Of a stretch of DNA of 64,000 bases, positions 1 to 10,865 are shown piece by piece. This DNA is from Sporobolomyces roseus (lineage: Eukaryota; Basidiomycota; Microbotryomycetes; Sporidiobolales; Sporidiobolaceae), in contig JADILM010000005.1 of the NCBI GenBank assembly GCA_016617785.1, forward strand, positions 186,001 through 250,000. The letters are read 5' to 3'. The notes beneath the pieces were generated by a model. The model saw only the letters and a program-made list of their open reading frames with translations, did no database searches and was not told where the DNA came from. Position numbers and translations under genes: made by a program. Numbering within the stretch: the first letter of the stretch is position 1; the number at the start of each line of letters is the position of its first letter.

Positions 1-3000
1 AAGATGATTTATTGTGTCCATCATGCACGACGGACTAGAACGGCTTGAGAGCTTCTCACTTCCGCCAAGCTTTGTTGCACCAGACGCTCAGATTCTGATC
101 TGAGCGTTTCTATCGTTCCATCAGCAGAACAGGGTTAGGGTATCGATAGACAGACTCTAAATTCAATGACATGAGCCAAACTACGCTACGTGTGACGGTC
201 AATTTTGTAATTCTGTTGTAGCACTTGCAGGGGCCGTGTTCTTTCACCTTTGTCTGAATGTCGAATTTAAGCCTGAAGAGGTTAGCCGTAACGATCCTAT
301 CACCTCTCCCCTATTTTGTCAATTTCCTCCTGGTTCGGAGACTTGCTTCACACTTGCTCGCCGGAAATACCATTTGATTGCGGAATCCTGGACTTTGTCC
401 GGAACGAACATCATTCGTGGCTTGTGAGACTTCAACCACCGAAGCCAAGGCTTTCTCCTCCACCCTTGCCTGGCCGTCTTGACAGATTCCGAACCCTATG
501 CATGGACATTCACTAAACATTGGCTCAACAATCAACCCCTGCTGCAATCCCTGCCATCTGGACTTTACTCGCGCCTTATTAGCTCGCGGTCTACTCTACT
601 TCATGTGCAGACTACCAGACACCAGTTCTGTCAACTTATCAACCGCCTCCTCTGGATCTGCTATACTTATGTTGCAGCATCAGTCCTTTGATGCGAGACT
701 TGCTGAGAAGCAGCTTAGCGTTTGGAGCTCAGTGATTGGAGCAGCACGCAATGAGTTGAAGTTTGAATTCTTCGCATAGTCTTTCCACAAGACTACCTGC
801 CCCTGTCACCAACACCTGACGAGTGCCTACTGATATCTCAACACAACAAAGGACATTGTAGGCCTTGAGCTAGCAGAGGAAGGGCAGAATTATTGTAATC
901 AACGTCGTTTTCCCCTCCCAAATAGTTTCACTTTTATTTTTCTTTCCCTCTTGCAGTTCCGACATTCCTGTTGGAAGTGCTCTTCCTCTTTTTATCTTCT
1001 GCTGTTCATATCAAACCCTTTTGTACTTTGGCACTCTTTCACACTGTTTTCAAAGTCACTCCTCTCGTCTCTACCTAGCATCGAATACCTCCTATTGTCT
1101 GCTGTCTGTGCCACCACTCAAGCTATACTCTGCGTTGCCTACCAAGCTGACGAAATCAGAATTCAGGACTCTGTGACTGGATTGAGGAAAAAGATTTCTG
1201 CCTGCCGCTGGGTATAGCAACTGGCCTTGGGTATGGGTACTGACAATCTCCACATGATGACAAGGGATCTGATGAGCTCAAAAGCTCTTATCATACAGGA
1301 GTTGCTGTGTTGACCAGGCAATGGAAAAGTAGAGAGCAGATAGCAGAGATTTTAGAGCAGAAAGCCAATTCTGAGTGACAACATGCAGGACTGATATAGA
1401 CATACTTGTGAGTAGCATCAGTAAGTGTTCGAGCACAAGGAACACAGACGATCAGGTTGCCAGCAAGCTTTGCCAGACATGTATATAGCCTTTACAGGCA
1501 TGTGAGCTGGAGCTGTGGATTGCGGGCAAGGTAAACAGGCTTGCAAACATACAATACAAGGTTATGCAGACATATTGCGATTCAGACCTGCTCTGAAAGA
1601 AGAAGATATAGAAAAGAGTGTCAGTGAGGTCTCTAACTCGTGAGAGCTACTGGTCAGGACCTCAGACGACTGATTGCAAGTGTGTGCAGCTAGCTGTCCG
1701 TCATTTTATTTGCATTTTCACCACAGAGCAAGCTCCGATCATGTAACTTTGATTGGAGCGACGCCACTCAGAGACAAAAACCAGAGGCTGTGAACTAAAG
1801 CTGAACTGAAACTGATCCATCGAGTCTCTTCATGCTGCAGCCCCTGAGAGTCATAGATTACTGTCACAGACAACACGAACTTGCCCCTCCATTGTGATTT
1901 GGCTTCATTCTCCTCTGTGTTCCTCTGCGCTATCCCCTCTGATGCTTTGTGATCTGACAGGCGCTTTGCATGAGAGTGTGGGTTCAACAGTTCATCGAGT
2001 CTCCTAGTGGAGCTGAGGCACACGGTTGCTCAGGAATGTGTGTCTTCCGCTTTCAGATGGGTCTGTGTACAATATTGCTGCGCTTGGAGCTTGGGCCATA
2101 TGTTCAAGCGACCTCTGCTTGCGATGTGAGGCGTTTCTACACCAATGAGTTGAGGGGAGGATATTGATCTGACAGGCGCAGTCTTAGTTTTAGTGCTTGG
2201 GTTTTGTTTGCCGACGCTGGTGTGTGACACTTGTGAAGGGGTTTACGCAAGTGCTGAAGCGGGAGGGAAGTATTTGTGTATCTTTGAGCCTGTCAGTGGA
2301 TCCCACTCCGGTAGCTGTCGAATGCGTGGGAGCAGCAGCACCACTATACTGAGCAGATCACCATTGTAGGAGCAGAGTAATCGTGGCAGCAGCAGGAGAC
2401 GCTTTCAGGGATTAACAACTTGTTATTATACATGACATTTCTTCTTTTGTACTGTTCCACCAGCTCCCTTCACTTCTGCTATCCTACTCTCTTTCCCTTT
2501 TGTCCAGCGGTCCACACTGGAGAACGGGTCTGGTTGAATTTTGCACTTCCATCTCTTATACTCTGTAATTTTACCAGCGCTTCACACCGGAGAACAGAGT
2601 CGAGATTCAACAGTAATGAGTCTTCACCGCTGATGGGGCAGCATTGTCCTCTCTGTCAAGACTGGCACCTGTCTTTGCCCTCTACTGTTATTCTCCTCTG
2701 TCTTAAAAGGCCCCCACAATGTGAAAGTGTAAAGCCCACTCAGCCAGTCCCAAGCCAAATCTTTTTTGATAACCCACCTCAATCATATGAAAGGTGCATG
2801 CAGGGGTTGGGCTCCACGCTGAGCGGTCTGTGTGATGTTGGGTCTGCTTGACCTGGCTCAATTTGTGCGTTGAGTACGATGAGAACCGTCACGAGGTAGA
2901 GGAGTTAGCATGCTGGGTTGTTGACTCACTTAGTGAAGTGACAGCACAGTGAACAGTGATCTCGCTATACTGATTAAATTGATAGATTAGCTAATTCTCG

Positions 3001-3640
3001 TTGGGCACCCTGATCATTGTGGCCCGAGTCAACAGCAAGACCCAGGAAAGGACGAAGAACCAGAAAATCACCGTTGTATACAGCAAGAAGAGACGAGACA
3101 ACATTGTAATTGACTAGACCTTGCGCCGTGCTGTCGGTACAGTGTCTGGAGTTCCTTACCCCATGCAGAGGATCCCACTGAGCAAGATAGGAATTTGATT
3201 CCGCCTCGACTGTGTGAAATAGGAAAGACAAGGTTGAAGATTCCGTCATGCGTCAGGAGTCTCCTCGCCGTGCGCAGGGAGCATGCTGCGCCTCGTCATT
3301 GAGTTTGCACAAATCTGTGCAGGATAACAGCAGCTCACATCATAGGAATTGGAAAAAGTAGGGATGGTTTTTGCAACTTGGGAAACCTGCTAGGGAGGGA
3401 GGAAGGGAGACTGGAAAGCCTGTTTACAGGAGACTGGTACCGAGACGAAGTGTGTTCCCTGCTCACCAGTACAAATGAGCTAGTCTCCGAATGAGACGCT
3501 CTGCAAATAAGATGCAGCAGTTTGTCTGATTACCTTATTCTTTGCAGGATATATCTGATAGCAACGCAAAAAGAAACGTGAAAGCAAGTAAAACTACAGT
3601 CTCAATCCGGTATGCAACTCTGCAGATGAGGCTGTTCTTT
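1..3640. other. Gene-poor, CpG-depleted DNA (probable decayed repeats)
   Basis: No reading frame here looks like a real protein; the longest open stretch is 143 codons and has no recognisable domain. Composition differs from the rest of the window. In 1261-1680 I count about 6 CpG in 420 bases, whereas a single 60-base coding line such as 36601-36660 has 8; TpG and CpA are abundant. That is the footprint of deamination of methylated CpG, as in silenced transposons. I see no LTR, target-site duplication or transposase remnant, so the parent element is unknown. A perfect inverted repeat lies at 84-107. Confidence 0.55.
84..107. repeat. Perfect 10-bp inverted repeat (hairpin)
   Basis: The arms 84-93 and 98-107 are exact reverse complements (ACGCTCAGAT / ATCTGAGCGT) around a 4-base loop. 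No T-run follows, so it is not a Pol III terminator. It may be a chance palindrome or a remnant of the repeat it sits in. Confidence 0.6.
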
Positions 3641-3663
3641 TGCTCAGAATTGCAAAAAGTAGG

Positions 3664-3768
3664 TGCCTCGAGAGAGGATCGAACTCTCGACCTCGGGATT
3701 GCAGATGAATAATTTCATCCTCAAAGATCGTATGAGACCCACGTGATAACCAACTACACCATCGAGGC
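3664..3768 (-). tRNA. tRNA-Met(CAT), elongator, with intron
   Basis: Reading the minus strand, a 7-bp acceptor stem (GCCTCGA/TCGAGGC), a D arm, an anticodon loop CTCATA and a T arm (GAGAG-TTCGATC-CTCTC) fold as a tRNA. The anticodon is CAT. An intron of about 31 nt follows position 37, and the 3' anticodon strand resumes with ATCCCG. The U31-U39 pair next to CTCATA resembles yeast elongator tRNA-Met. A T5 run lies just downstream on the minus strand as a likely Pol III terminator. Confidence 0.88.
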
Positions 3769-4464
3769 TGCTAGAAGACTAGCTATGATGGTTTTCGCAG
3801 CGCCGACAATAACATACAGTATCAAACACTCGACTATTCGAGGCGGAGAATGCGAGAGAACCTCGCGTGTCGAGTCTCAACCTTCTCGTAAAGTCTTGAG
3901 ATGCCCTCGTCACAGCTCTACGCTGCTTTATCTTCCCGGAACAATGCATGATCGGAGAAATTTGGGTCAAAACAAGATCTGCTTCTGTGCTTGAGGATTC
4001 TTTTGCCGGGATCCTCTGCTACAGCCAAACAAGCATATTTGCTCTTCAAGTGGAAAAGTGAAGAAGCCTTTTTGCTGCTGACAACAGCGAGTTGACATGG
4101 CGAATCTCTCCTCTGCAGTTTCAAATTTCGAAATGTTGCACTTCTACCCAACTCCCTCACTTCTTGCCCTTCCCTCCTTCCCTTGCTCCTTCCTTTCCTT
4201 ATTGACTTGCTCTTTCTCCTTCTGCTTCTCGTCCTGTTCCTTCTACTTCTTCAGATTCTCCCTCTGACTTTTTGATAGCCTGACCAATCTCCTCCTTCTT
4301 TCCTCACTCTAAACACCACTTGATCCAACCGAACCGTTGAGACCATGAAGTGATCGACCGGGTCAAGTGTGAGTGTGCTCGAGGTTCGCGGAGGGGAAGA
4401 CGTAGAGGAGCCAGTCGATCAGAATTTGAAGGAACCAGCTCGATCGGTGAGGGAAGGAAGCTGT
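3769..4464. other. Intergenic stretch, nothing resolved
   Basis: This lies between tRNA-Met and the 3' side of the uncertain minus-strand gene. CpG content rises back towards genic levels from about 3800. Short open frames on both strands show no domain. The 4150-4310 part is pyrimidine-rich on the plus strand. The last exon of the neighbouring gene could extend into 4304-4464, but I could not choose a frame. Confidence 0.4.
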
Positions 4465-5517
4465 TCAATCGACCCCAGAGTGGAAGAGCATTGTCAGCAC
4501 TCGGCTCACACAAGGTAGAAAGGAAGAGAGAGAGACTGACCGGAGGCACACACAGTTCACAGCCGAGATAAGTGAGATGATTGGGAGAGATGATTGGGAG
4601 TTTCGGCGAAAGGTCGGCCAGCGTTCTGCTTTGTTGCGCTTTTCATAGATTGCGCAGACTCGTCCTAGTAGCAAGTCAGAAGCAGGAGATCGAATGGCGA
4701 TAGCGAGCAATGAACCCGTCGTGAGCGGTTCAAAGTGGATGATTCCATGCGATAAAATATTCGGCACTAAAGTTCAAGAGAGAGATCAGCCTTCACTCGG
4801 TAATCGGTGGTCGAGCAAGAGATAGAGCATACATGTTCCGAGTGCGAGTACACCAGCGAGATCTGTACCGTAGTCCTTCGTGCGGATTCATATCCATCGA
4901 GAGAGGGAAGAATGGGTTTTCCTGTTCCAATCTGCGGACCTCCTTGCGGATTCATCCAAGTCTCTTTTACTCCCTCTTCTTCCAGCCGTTGGGTTATCGC
5001 ATGTATACATTGCCGGGTTGGCTGAGGAGCGAGAGATTGTGTGAAGTAGAGTTGAATGAGAGTGGAGTGGAGTGGAGGCGCTGGTCGGTTCAGCAAGGCT
5101 GTAGACAATGAGTCAGTGAGCCAATGTCACCAGCAGTAGAAGTGTACAGAGACTCACAGCACTCTTGAAGTCAGTCATATTCGAGAGATCGAATAAATCG
5201 TCTATCTCACCATTGTGCCATTGTGGAAGATGCCAGGTAGACCATACTAGACGATACATCAAGCTAGAGGTGGCTTGAGAGCTCAATCTGGGTCGAAAAT
5301 GTCGGTGAGAATTGAGTGGAGAGGAACGAAGAGGATGTGGAACCGATTCAAGTTGCTCTTGATCGAAATTGGGAGTGCTGAAGACTTCGACGGGATTGTG
5401 AGCCTTTCTTGTCTCCTCTACGGCGAGTACGAATGCATCGGCGGGAGTTGCTCGTCGCTGGGATAAAGGAAAGGGTTCAATCAACCTGATCAACCGTTGG
5501 ATTCCCTTCGTTGTCAT
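4465..5517 (-). CDS. Unrecognised multi-exon protein (structure uncertain)
   Basis: I do not recognise this gene. A start codon at 5517 opens about 117 sensible codons (Met-Thr-Thr-Lys-Gly...) down to a strong donor GTGAGT near 5160. A second coding-looking block lies at about 4830-5102 and contains MNPQGGPQIGTGKPILP. A third may lie at 4465-4765 after an intron starting GTATGC. Joining the strong donor to the acceptor at about 5103 breaks the frame. The frame is kept either by a weak donor (A|GTGCTG) or by a later acceptor (CCTCAG at about 5030). The 3' end is undefined. It points away from tRNA-Phe. A decaying gene is equally possible. Confidence 0.35.
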
Positions 5518-5655
5518 CTTCCGTCTTCCCCCCTTAACGTCTCCCCTCGAGCCTTTTGACGGTCTAGGAACAGGAAGGTGAAAAGCGGCGTCATATCTCT
5601 AAGAGCGCAAAGGAGATAATTGATTGTGTCTCTATAATTTGCCTCGTCTATTACC

Positions 5656-5742
5656 GGCGTTTTAGCTCAGTTGGGAGTAGCGTACGCCTGAAGTTTCGGG
5701 TCATCTAGCGTAAGGTCCCCGGTTCAAGCCCGGGAAACGCCA
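5656..5742 (+). tRNA. tRNA-Phe(GAA), copy 1, 13-nt intron
   Basis: The acceptor stem GGCGTTT/AAACGCC, a D arm with TAGCTCAGTTGG (A box) and a T arm with GGTTCAAGCC (B box) are clear. The anticodon stem TACGC/GCGTA encloses loop CTGAAG, giving anticodon GAA. A 13-nt intron follows position 37. The mature parts are identical to those of the copy at 7257-7346; only the intron differs. A T5 run follows a few bases downstream. Confidence 0.93.
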
Positions 5743-5961
5743 TTGCTTTTTGCTTCGCTGTGGTCCATTCCGAATTGAGATCCAGGGAGGTCTCGTTCCC
5801 TTCCGCAAGCAACAAACAGCACCCGTTCTCGTTGCGTTTCCTATAAATTGATGCGCTCACAAGAGCCGTTGCGGACCGCTCGCTAGAGATGGCCCGGATC
5901 CAGTGAAGCAGAAATGAGCGGAAGGCGACAAAAAAAGTTGTTACCAACCGAAATTGTTGCT

Positions 5962-6033
5962 TTCCCCTGCCGGGAATTGAACCCGGGTCTCCTCGGTGAA
6001 AGCGAGATATCCTAACCATTGGACTACAGAGGA
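5962..6033 (-). tRNA. tRNA-Glu(TTC)
   Basis: The minus strand folds as a 72-nt intronless tRNA: acceptor TCCTCTG/CAGGGGA, D arm AGTCCAATGGTTAGGAT, anticodon loop CTTTCAC and T arm with GGTTCAATTCC. The anticodon TTC reads GAA codons. It sits 219 bp from tRNA-Phe copy 1 in convergent orientation, on the edge of the second CpG-poor block. Confidence 0.93.
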
Positions 6034-6039
6034 TTGATG

Positions 6040-7250
6040 ATAGAGCCTGTGTTTGAGCGTATACATACTACAAAAATTGACAAGCGATTAATGAGCTGGC
6101 CAGATGCACTCGTTAGCTTCCATTGCTGACGTTACTCTGCGCTAGATGATTGGCTGTAGCTCTCAACCGACTCTGCTGGCCTCTCAGGCCTGCTAACAAA
6201 CTTCAGTCACAAAATCGCTTTGACAGAATGGAATCTGTCACTCTTCTTCCCTGTGCTATCGCTTGCGCTGTCTCGATAACTCAGACCTCTCCTTATGTAG
6301 CCTACTGTCACTGAAAAGCTCTTTCAGGTGAGAACAGGCCGCCTAGGACTGTCAGTGAACAAACTCCATCTTGTGACCTCCTCCCTCCGCTCAAAGCTCC
6401 TCAGCTCTAGTGTCTCTTCTCCTAGTATCTCACCTTTACCTGTATTCTCACACAATTACTCACTCTGTGTGAAAGACTGACTTGTCCACACTCAGTTCAA
6501 ACCACTTCTGGTTCTCTCGCATTCCTTCCAAGCTCACTCTCATCTCTAGCGGAGATACATCTCGCTCCTGACAAGGTGAAGGCATTCATTAGTGCACCAA
6601 CAACTGCTAATTGCGAATTTGCTACCGCTCTTGTCCGTGTCCCTTCTCTCGTTTGATGCACTTCACAGCAGCTGACATACTCTGATATTGTGCCCGAAGC
6701 ACTAGAGCAAGGGTGAAGGCAGAGGAAGCCCACTCCTAGCATCATGGGAGTGAATGCTCGACGTCGTCGCGAGAGTGGTCTATATCCGGATTTGAAAAGA
6801 CCTGCCTGTTTGCTCTTCCTCACAGAGGAGCTTTCTATAGGCTGGAGATTGAGGCATAAACCTAGGTGCCGCCAAGTCATGGACAGTAGCAGCAGGTTTT
6901 GAGAAGCTACTGCATCAATTTGTACTCTGAGGATCTCTCTGATCTGATGTCAAAGGACCTGTCTCTTGACATGCACACCTCCTTACAGCACATGTTTTCA
7001 CGCACGAGATATCCTCTGAAGCCATTGGTCCATCTGACTAAGTATCACACCCAGCAGCTCGGTTGCGTCGGTTGAGCCCAAATTGTTTCATCTCCGACTC
7101 TTTCCTGCCATTTCTTGCTAGATTGCTGCTCTAACCGTCGTGTGGCCATGCTAAGGCGATCTGTGGTCAGGATCGATATGATCTGCGCACTTCTCCGCAC
7201 GCATCAGCTTAATGACGGTATATAGATGTTTAAATTACTTCACCCATCTA
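6040..7250. other. CpG-depleted spacer between tRNA genes
   Basis: Like 1-3640, this 1.2-kb block is poor in CpG, rich in TpG/CpA and free of convincing reading frames; the best is 127 codons on the minus strand with no domain. It starts and ends next to tRNA genes, as expected if tRNA-associated retroelements once inserted here. I found no intact LTRs. Confidence 0.5.
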
Positions 7251-7256
7251 CCTATT

Positions 7257-7346
7257 GGCGTTTTAGCTCAGTTGGGAGTAGCGTACGCCTGAAGTTGTCA
7301 GGCCTCATCTAGCGTAAGGTCCCCGGTTCAAGCCCGGGAAACGCCA
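7257..7346 (+). tRNA. tRNA-Phe(GAA), copy 2, 16-nt intron
   Basis: The exonic sequence is the same as in the copy at 5656-5742, with anticodon GAA. The intron after position 37 is 16 nt here rather than 13 and differs in its first half. The last six intron bases (CATCT plus the loop A) are shared. A short T4 run lies close downstream. Confidence 0.93.
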
Positions 7347-7546
7347 TAACCTTTTGCCTCTATCGCAGAAGGAGGTCCTTCTGCTGTAGTAGCAGTCTTT
7401 TTTTATTGCACCCACACTCGTTCTAACGGCAGATCAGCCATCGGGTTGACTACTAACTAGAACCGGGCGGTGAAGGTTTCCGCCGAGAGTGAGACGTAGA
7501 CAACAAAAAGCAAAGCGAGACGAGGACCAAAAAACAATTCTTGAAA

Positions 7547-7644
7547 CGACCAGAGCAGGATTTGAACCTGCGCAGGCAAAGCCTAATAGATAACAAACTT
7601 GAGAAGATTCGAGTCTATCCCCTTAACCGCTCGGGCATCTGGCC
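7547..7644 (-). tRNA. tRNA-Ser(CGA) with intron
   Basis: The minus strand shows acceptor GGCCAGA/TCTGGTC, anticodon stem ATAGA/TCTAT, loop CTCGAA (anticodon CGA), then an intron of about 16 nt. A long variable arm (TAGGC-TTT-GCCTG) marks a class II tRNA, and the T arm contains GGTTCAAATCC. The discriminator base is G, as in fungal tRNA-Ser. A T6 run lies about 15 nt downstream. Confidence 0.92.
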
Positions 7645-8343
7645 AATAATTTAATTCCGGTCAGGGCAAAAGATTACGTATAACATAATAAGCTCATTTT
7701 GGTCAAGGCAGACTCCGCTCAAGACGGTTCGCTGTCGTTGCTTGTTGCCCAAACACCACGATTAGGAGTAGTCCTCACTCTCAGGTGAGGTCACCTTGTC
7801 TAACCTTTACAAACCTGGGACTACAGAACATTCCGTCTCTTGTCAAGCTTTTGCGCCGTTGCTCGATCATTTGCACGGCCGCCTCTTCTCCTGATGAACC
7901 AGTGCCAATTACCAATCTCGGAAAAGTAACTGCCCTGGATCTACGAAGCGACGGCCTCACTTGATCATCGTATGATCCGGATCCGCTCAATCTCGAAACA
8001 AAGCTCGTTCGTTCGCTCTGAAACAGATTCGTTTCGCTTTGCTGTCTGTACTCACTTTGATTAATACATCTTTGCTCTTTTTACTTCCAGTATTGTCACT
8101 CTGTCCTTTGGCTCTTCCGCTTGGACACGAGAAGAATCTCGAAGCTGTCTGGAACTCGGACTGCCTCCATTCCAAGCGACCTGATTGCCACTGTCTGAGG
8201 CTACAGATTCACCCTTACAGTGGTCACTAAGCGAGGTGAGAAGGTAGAGACAACGAGGGAGACGATACAGAACGCACTGCTAAGCTCGAGTCTTGCATTG
8301 TTTTGTGTTGGGTGTGAAGCTTAAATTTGCTTCTCTGCTTTAT
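7645..8343. other. Spacer between tRNA-Ser and tRNA-Glu
   Basis: CpG content is normal again. Two short minus-strand frames (7781-7990 and 7987-8175) have sensible codon use but no recognisable domain and no shared splice model, so I do not call a gene. From about 8232 the sequence is the upstream half of the duplicated tRNA-Glu(CTC) unit. Confidence 0.35.
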
Positions 8344-8440
8344 TCCTCGATGGTCTAGTGGTTATGATTCGGCTCTCTCACAGCCGCGAGCGGGGTTCGA
8401 TTCCCCGTCGGGGAAAACTCTTTTACCTCTTTTATCGTTT
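8232..8440 (+). repeat. Duplicated tRNA-Glu(CTC) unit, copy 1
   Basis: The roughly 110 bp before and 40 bp after this tRNA are clearly similar to those around the copy at 27886. Shared blocks include CAGAACGCACTGCTAAGCTC upstream, TTTGCTT just before the gene, and GGGGAAAACTCTTTTA after it. Scattered substitutions show an old duplication of the gene with its flanks. Confidence 0.75.
8344..8415 (+). tRNA. tRNA-Glu(CTC), copy 1
   Basis: This is a 72-nt intronless tRNA with acceptor TCCTCGA/TCGGGGA, D arm GGTCTAGTGGTTATGAT, anticodon stem CGGCT/AGCCG around CTCTCAC, and T arm with GGTTCGATTCC. The anticodon is CTC. It is identical to the copy at 27886-27957. A CTTTT terminator follows within 10 nt. 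Confidence 0.94.
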
Positions 8441-8625
8441 TGTGTCCAGTCGCTTGCTCTTTTGGCTTCAACTTCGCGTTCTCGGGTTCCGTTTATCCCT
8501 CGTTTATCTCGAGTGTATCCTCACCTACAACCTTGTCTCTCCCTCTCGTACCCTCACGTACTCCAACCTCCGTTTACACTGTCTCTCTCTCGCTCTCGTT
8601 TCCTTTCCTTCTCCCACTCCACGAC

Positions 8626-9549
8626 ATGTCACACCGCTCCGCTTTGCTCCTCGTCGATGTCCAGAACGACTTTCTACCACCCAATGGGAGTCTCGCAGTC
8701 CCATCTGGCGACACCATCATTTCAATTCTACATCGGCTCCTCGATCTCGAATTTGATCTAGTGATCGCTTCACAGGTTCGCTGGTCCATTGCAACCTCCC
8801 ATAGTCTCGGTCAGACTGATGATCTGTGCCTAAACAGGATTATCATCCCCGAGGTCATGTTTCGTTCGCTTCTAGTCACACCTCTCGCAAAGCTTTCGAC
8901 TCCATCAAAGTGCAACATCCAATCACTGGTACAGACAAGGATCAAGAGTTGTGGCCGGACCACTGCGTACAGGGTACGACAGGAGCAGATTTCGAGAAGA
9001 GCATAGGTGCGAGACTGGAAGACTTAGTCAGGAACGGCACGGGAAAGGTGGTTAGAAAGGTGAGCTATCGAGAAGCTGCTACGATTGTCATTACCCATCG
9101 TTCGACGGCTCGAACCTCTGTAACAGGGAGAAGATCGAGAGTTGGACGCTTATTCGGCTTTCTCGAAATCACTTAAATCGCTTGAAACCGAGAAGGAGCA
9201 AGGAACGGAAGGCGAGTTCCCTTTGACCCGAATGCTCAAAGGTCAGTCGTCGAGCATAGCTTCTTCAAACACAGACACTTGACGATAATCTCGAGCAGAA
9301 GCGAAAATTGATCGACTCGTCGTTGTCGGACTCGCGACGGACTTCTGCGTTCGAGCGACAGTCCTGTCCGCCCTAGCAGAATCAGCAAAGCTACTAGAAG
9401 CGGAACAATGGAGAGTGTATGTTGTAAGGGAGGGGGTGAGAGGCGTGGCACGCGATAGAGAAGAAACAGTGTTGCAAGAACTAGCAGAAGCGGGGGCACG
9501 GGTGTTCGGAATCGATAGTGAAGAGCTTGACTGCCTCAGGCAGGAGTAA
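8626..9549 (+). CDS. PNC1: Nicotinamidase (isochorismatase fold)
   Basis: Hydrolyses nicotinamide to nicotinate and ammonia in NAD+ salvage, relieving nicotinamide inhibition of sirtuins. Exons 8626-8775, 8838-9059, 9127-9241 and 9299-9549 join in frame to 245 aa. Expected active-site features are visible: Asp11 in LLLVDVQNDF, Asp51 and His53 (ASQDYHPRGH) and His92 (LWPDHC) as metal ligands, catalytic Lys124 (VVRKGED) and nucleophile Cys179 (GLATDFCVRAT). Length matches the yeast enzyme closely. The first intron has an unusual GTTCGC donor. The coding region begins about 210 bp after tRNA-Glu. Confidence 0.93.
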
Positions 9550-9751
9550 CGAGATCGGACAGTAGTGGGAGAGAGTTGTACGTAAAGTATTTGCAATGTG
9601 CGATTTCAGATAGTAACAACACCCTTCTCCCCGCTGTCTCCTCCTTACTTTCATTATGATGAATAAAAGGAACACCTCCTGAAACCACCGTTATCTTGCT
9701 GGTCTCGACTTTCCCATCGAACCACCCTTCTCCGTTGATTAAATCCAAAGT

Positions 9752-10749
9752 CTAGTCTTCGGCAACGAGTGCGAGCTGTTTAGGCGAAAGGAGTGCGTCA
9801 GTACCAGGTTTCACGTGCAGAGCGAGAGAGAATAACTCACGATCATGCGGTAGAGAGCGTAGAAGAAGAACACGAGACTGCAAAGGAACGAAACATCATA
9901 AATCGAGATTTCGCAATCAGCGGGGGCAAAGGTAACGTACTAGAAACCGAGTTTGAAGAATGATTCTGAACACACGAGCAACGCATCGGTGTCAGTTACC
10001 GCATGCTCAGAAACTAAGGGAATGAGACTGGTTTCTCTTACCTTTTTTATGCTGACCCAATGTTCGGAAGATCTCAGTCGCATCAAACATGTGATTACGA
10101 TTCACCACTCTATGTACTAGACGTCGTCAGTATCTACTCTGACTGATCAATCGCCTAACCACTAACTTACTTGTTGACGTTATAAGCGAGCAGAGGAGCG
10201 TTGAGGAGGAAAGCGATTACTTGGAAGGAGAGTAGGAACGTTGTAGTCATAAAAGCATGCGCAATCATTTCCGGTAAGACGAACTGCGGGAGATCGAGGA
10301 GGTCAGAATCATTCGGAACGGAAGGGAGAGAGGTGAGAGTCGAAAAACGAACTTGATTGAGTTTGTTGCAGAGGTCAATGGGGTTGAGGCTATCAACCGA
10401 TTTCGAATCAGCAGAAGCTCTAGATGATGATCGTGAATGAGTACGTACTAGTCACATTCGAGATCAGAGAACATGATAATCTTTGTTTTGCGAATTCGAG
10501 CGAGCAAAAGTTCAGTTAAGATTGTCAAAATTCGACGAGAGGGAGGACTCACAAAGAAGACTGAAGTGAATAGGAGGACAGCAGCCATGATAACCGCAAA
10601 GAGGAAGAGCCACGCTTCTCCAGACTTGATGATAGATCGATTGATGGTGATGCAAAAGAGAGAGAGAGAGAGGAAGAGGAAGAGATGGACAGAGCCGGCA
10701 GTCAGCGCTCACATAGATCAGCAGTGCCTAGTCCGAGAGTGCTCACCAT
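9752..10749 (-). CDS. ERV14: Erv14/cornichon ER-export cargo receptor
   Basis: A COPII-vesicle membrane protein that selects transmembrane cargo for ER export. Nine exons (10747-10749, 10553-10624, 10449-10480, 10353-10389, 10171-10283, 10042-10109, 9941-9965, 9841-9877, 9752-9775) give 136 aa. Family signatures are clear: SGEAWLFLFAVIMAAVLLF (first membrane segment), DLECDYLNPIDLCNKLNQ, FVLPEMIAHAF, NRNHMFDATEIFRTL and a final membrane segment. The first coding exon is just the ATG, followed by GTGAGC; the frame and the conserved second residue support this. Intron density is extreme, 8 introns in 411 coding bases. It is divergent from SAP18. Confidence 0.95.
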
Positions 10750-10865
10750 GATTGCTTGTGTGAAGATTCTATGTTTAGAGGAGAGAGGGAAATCGACCAC
10801 GAATTGACGATCAAATTCCCTTCCTTTCTCCTCCTCTTTCAACTCGATTACACCGGAAGCGCGAC
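10750..10865. promoter_or_regulatory. Bidirectional promoter region ERV14/SAP18
   Basis: A 116-bp gap separates the two start codons, so both promoters must share it. No clear TATA box is seen. Confidence 0.5.

Noticed and set aside
130..140. GGGTTAGGG, a telomere-like unit
   Set aside because: Only one unit is present and no array follows, so it is not a telomere.
2420..2851. HTGER in a 143-aa ORF, resembling a C2H2 zinc-finger linker
   Set aside because: No Cys2His2 pairs flank it, the frame lies in CpG-depleted DNA, and a second similar phrase (CTTCACACCGGAGAAC) is in a different frame. Treated as chance.
10661..10690. GA-rich microsatellite (AGAGAGAGAG)
   Set aside because: A short simple repeat inside an ERV14 intron; similar tracts at 32070-32090 and 34050-34070 are ordinary low-complexity sequence.
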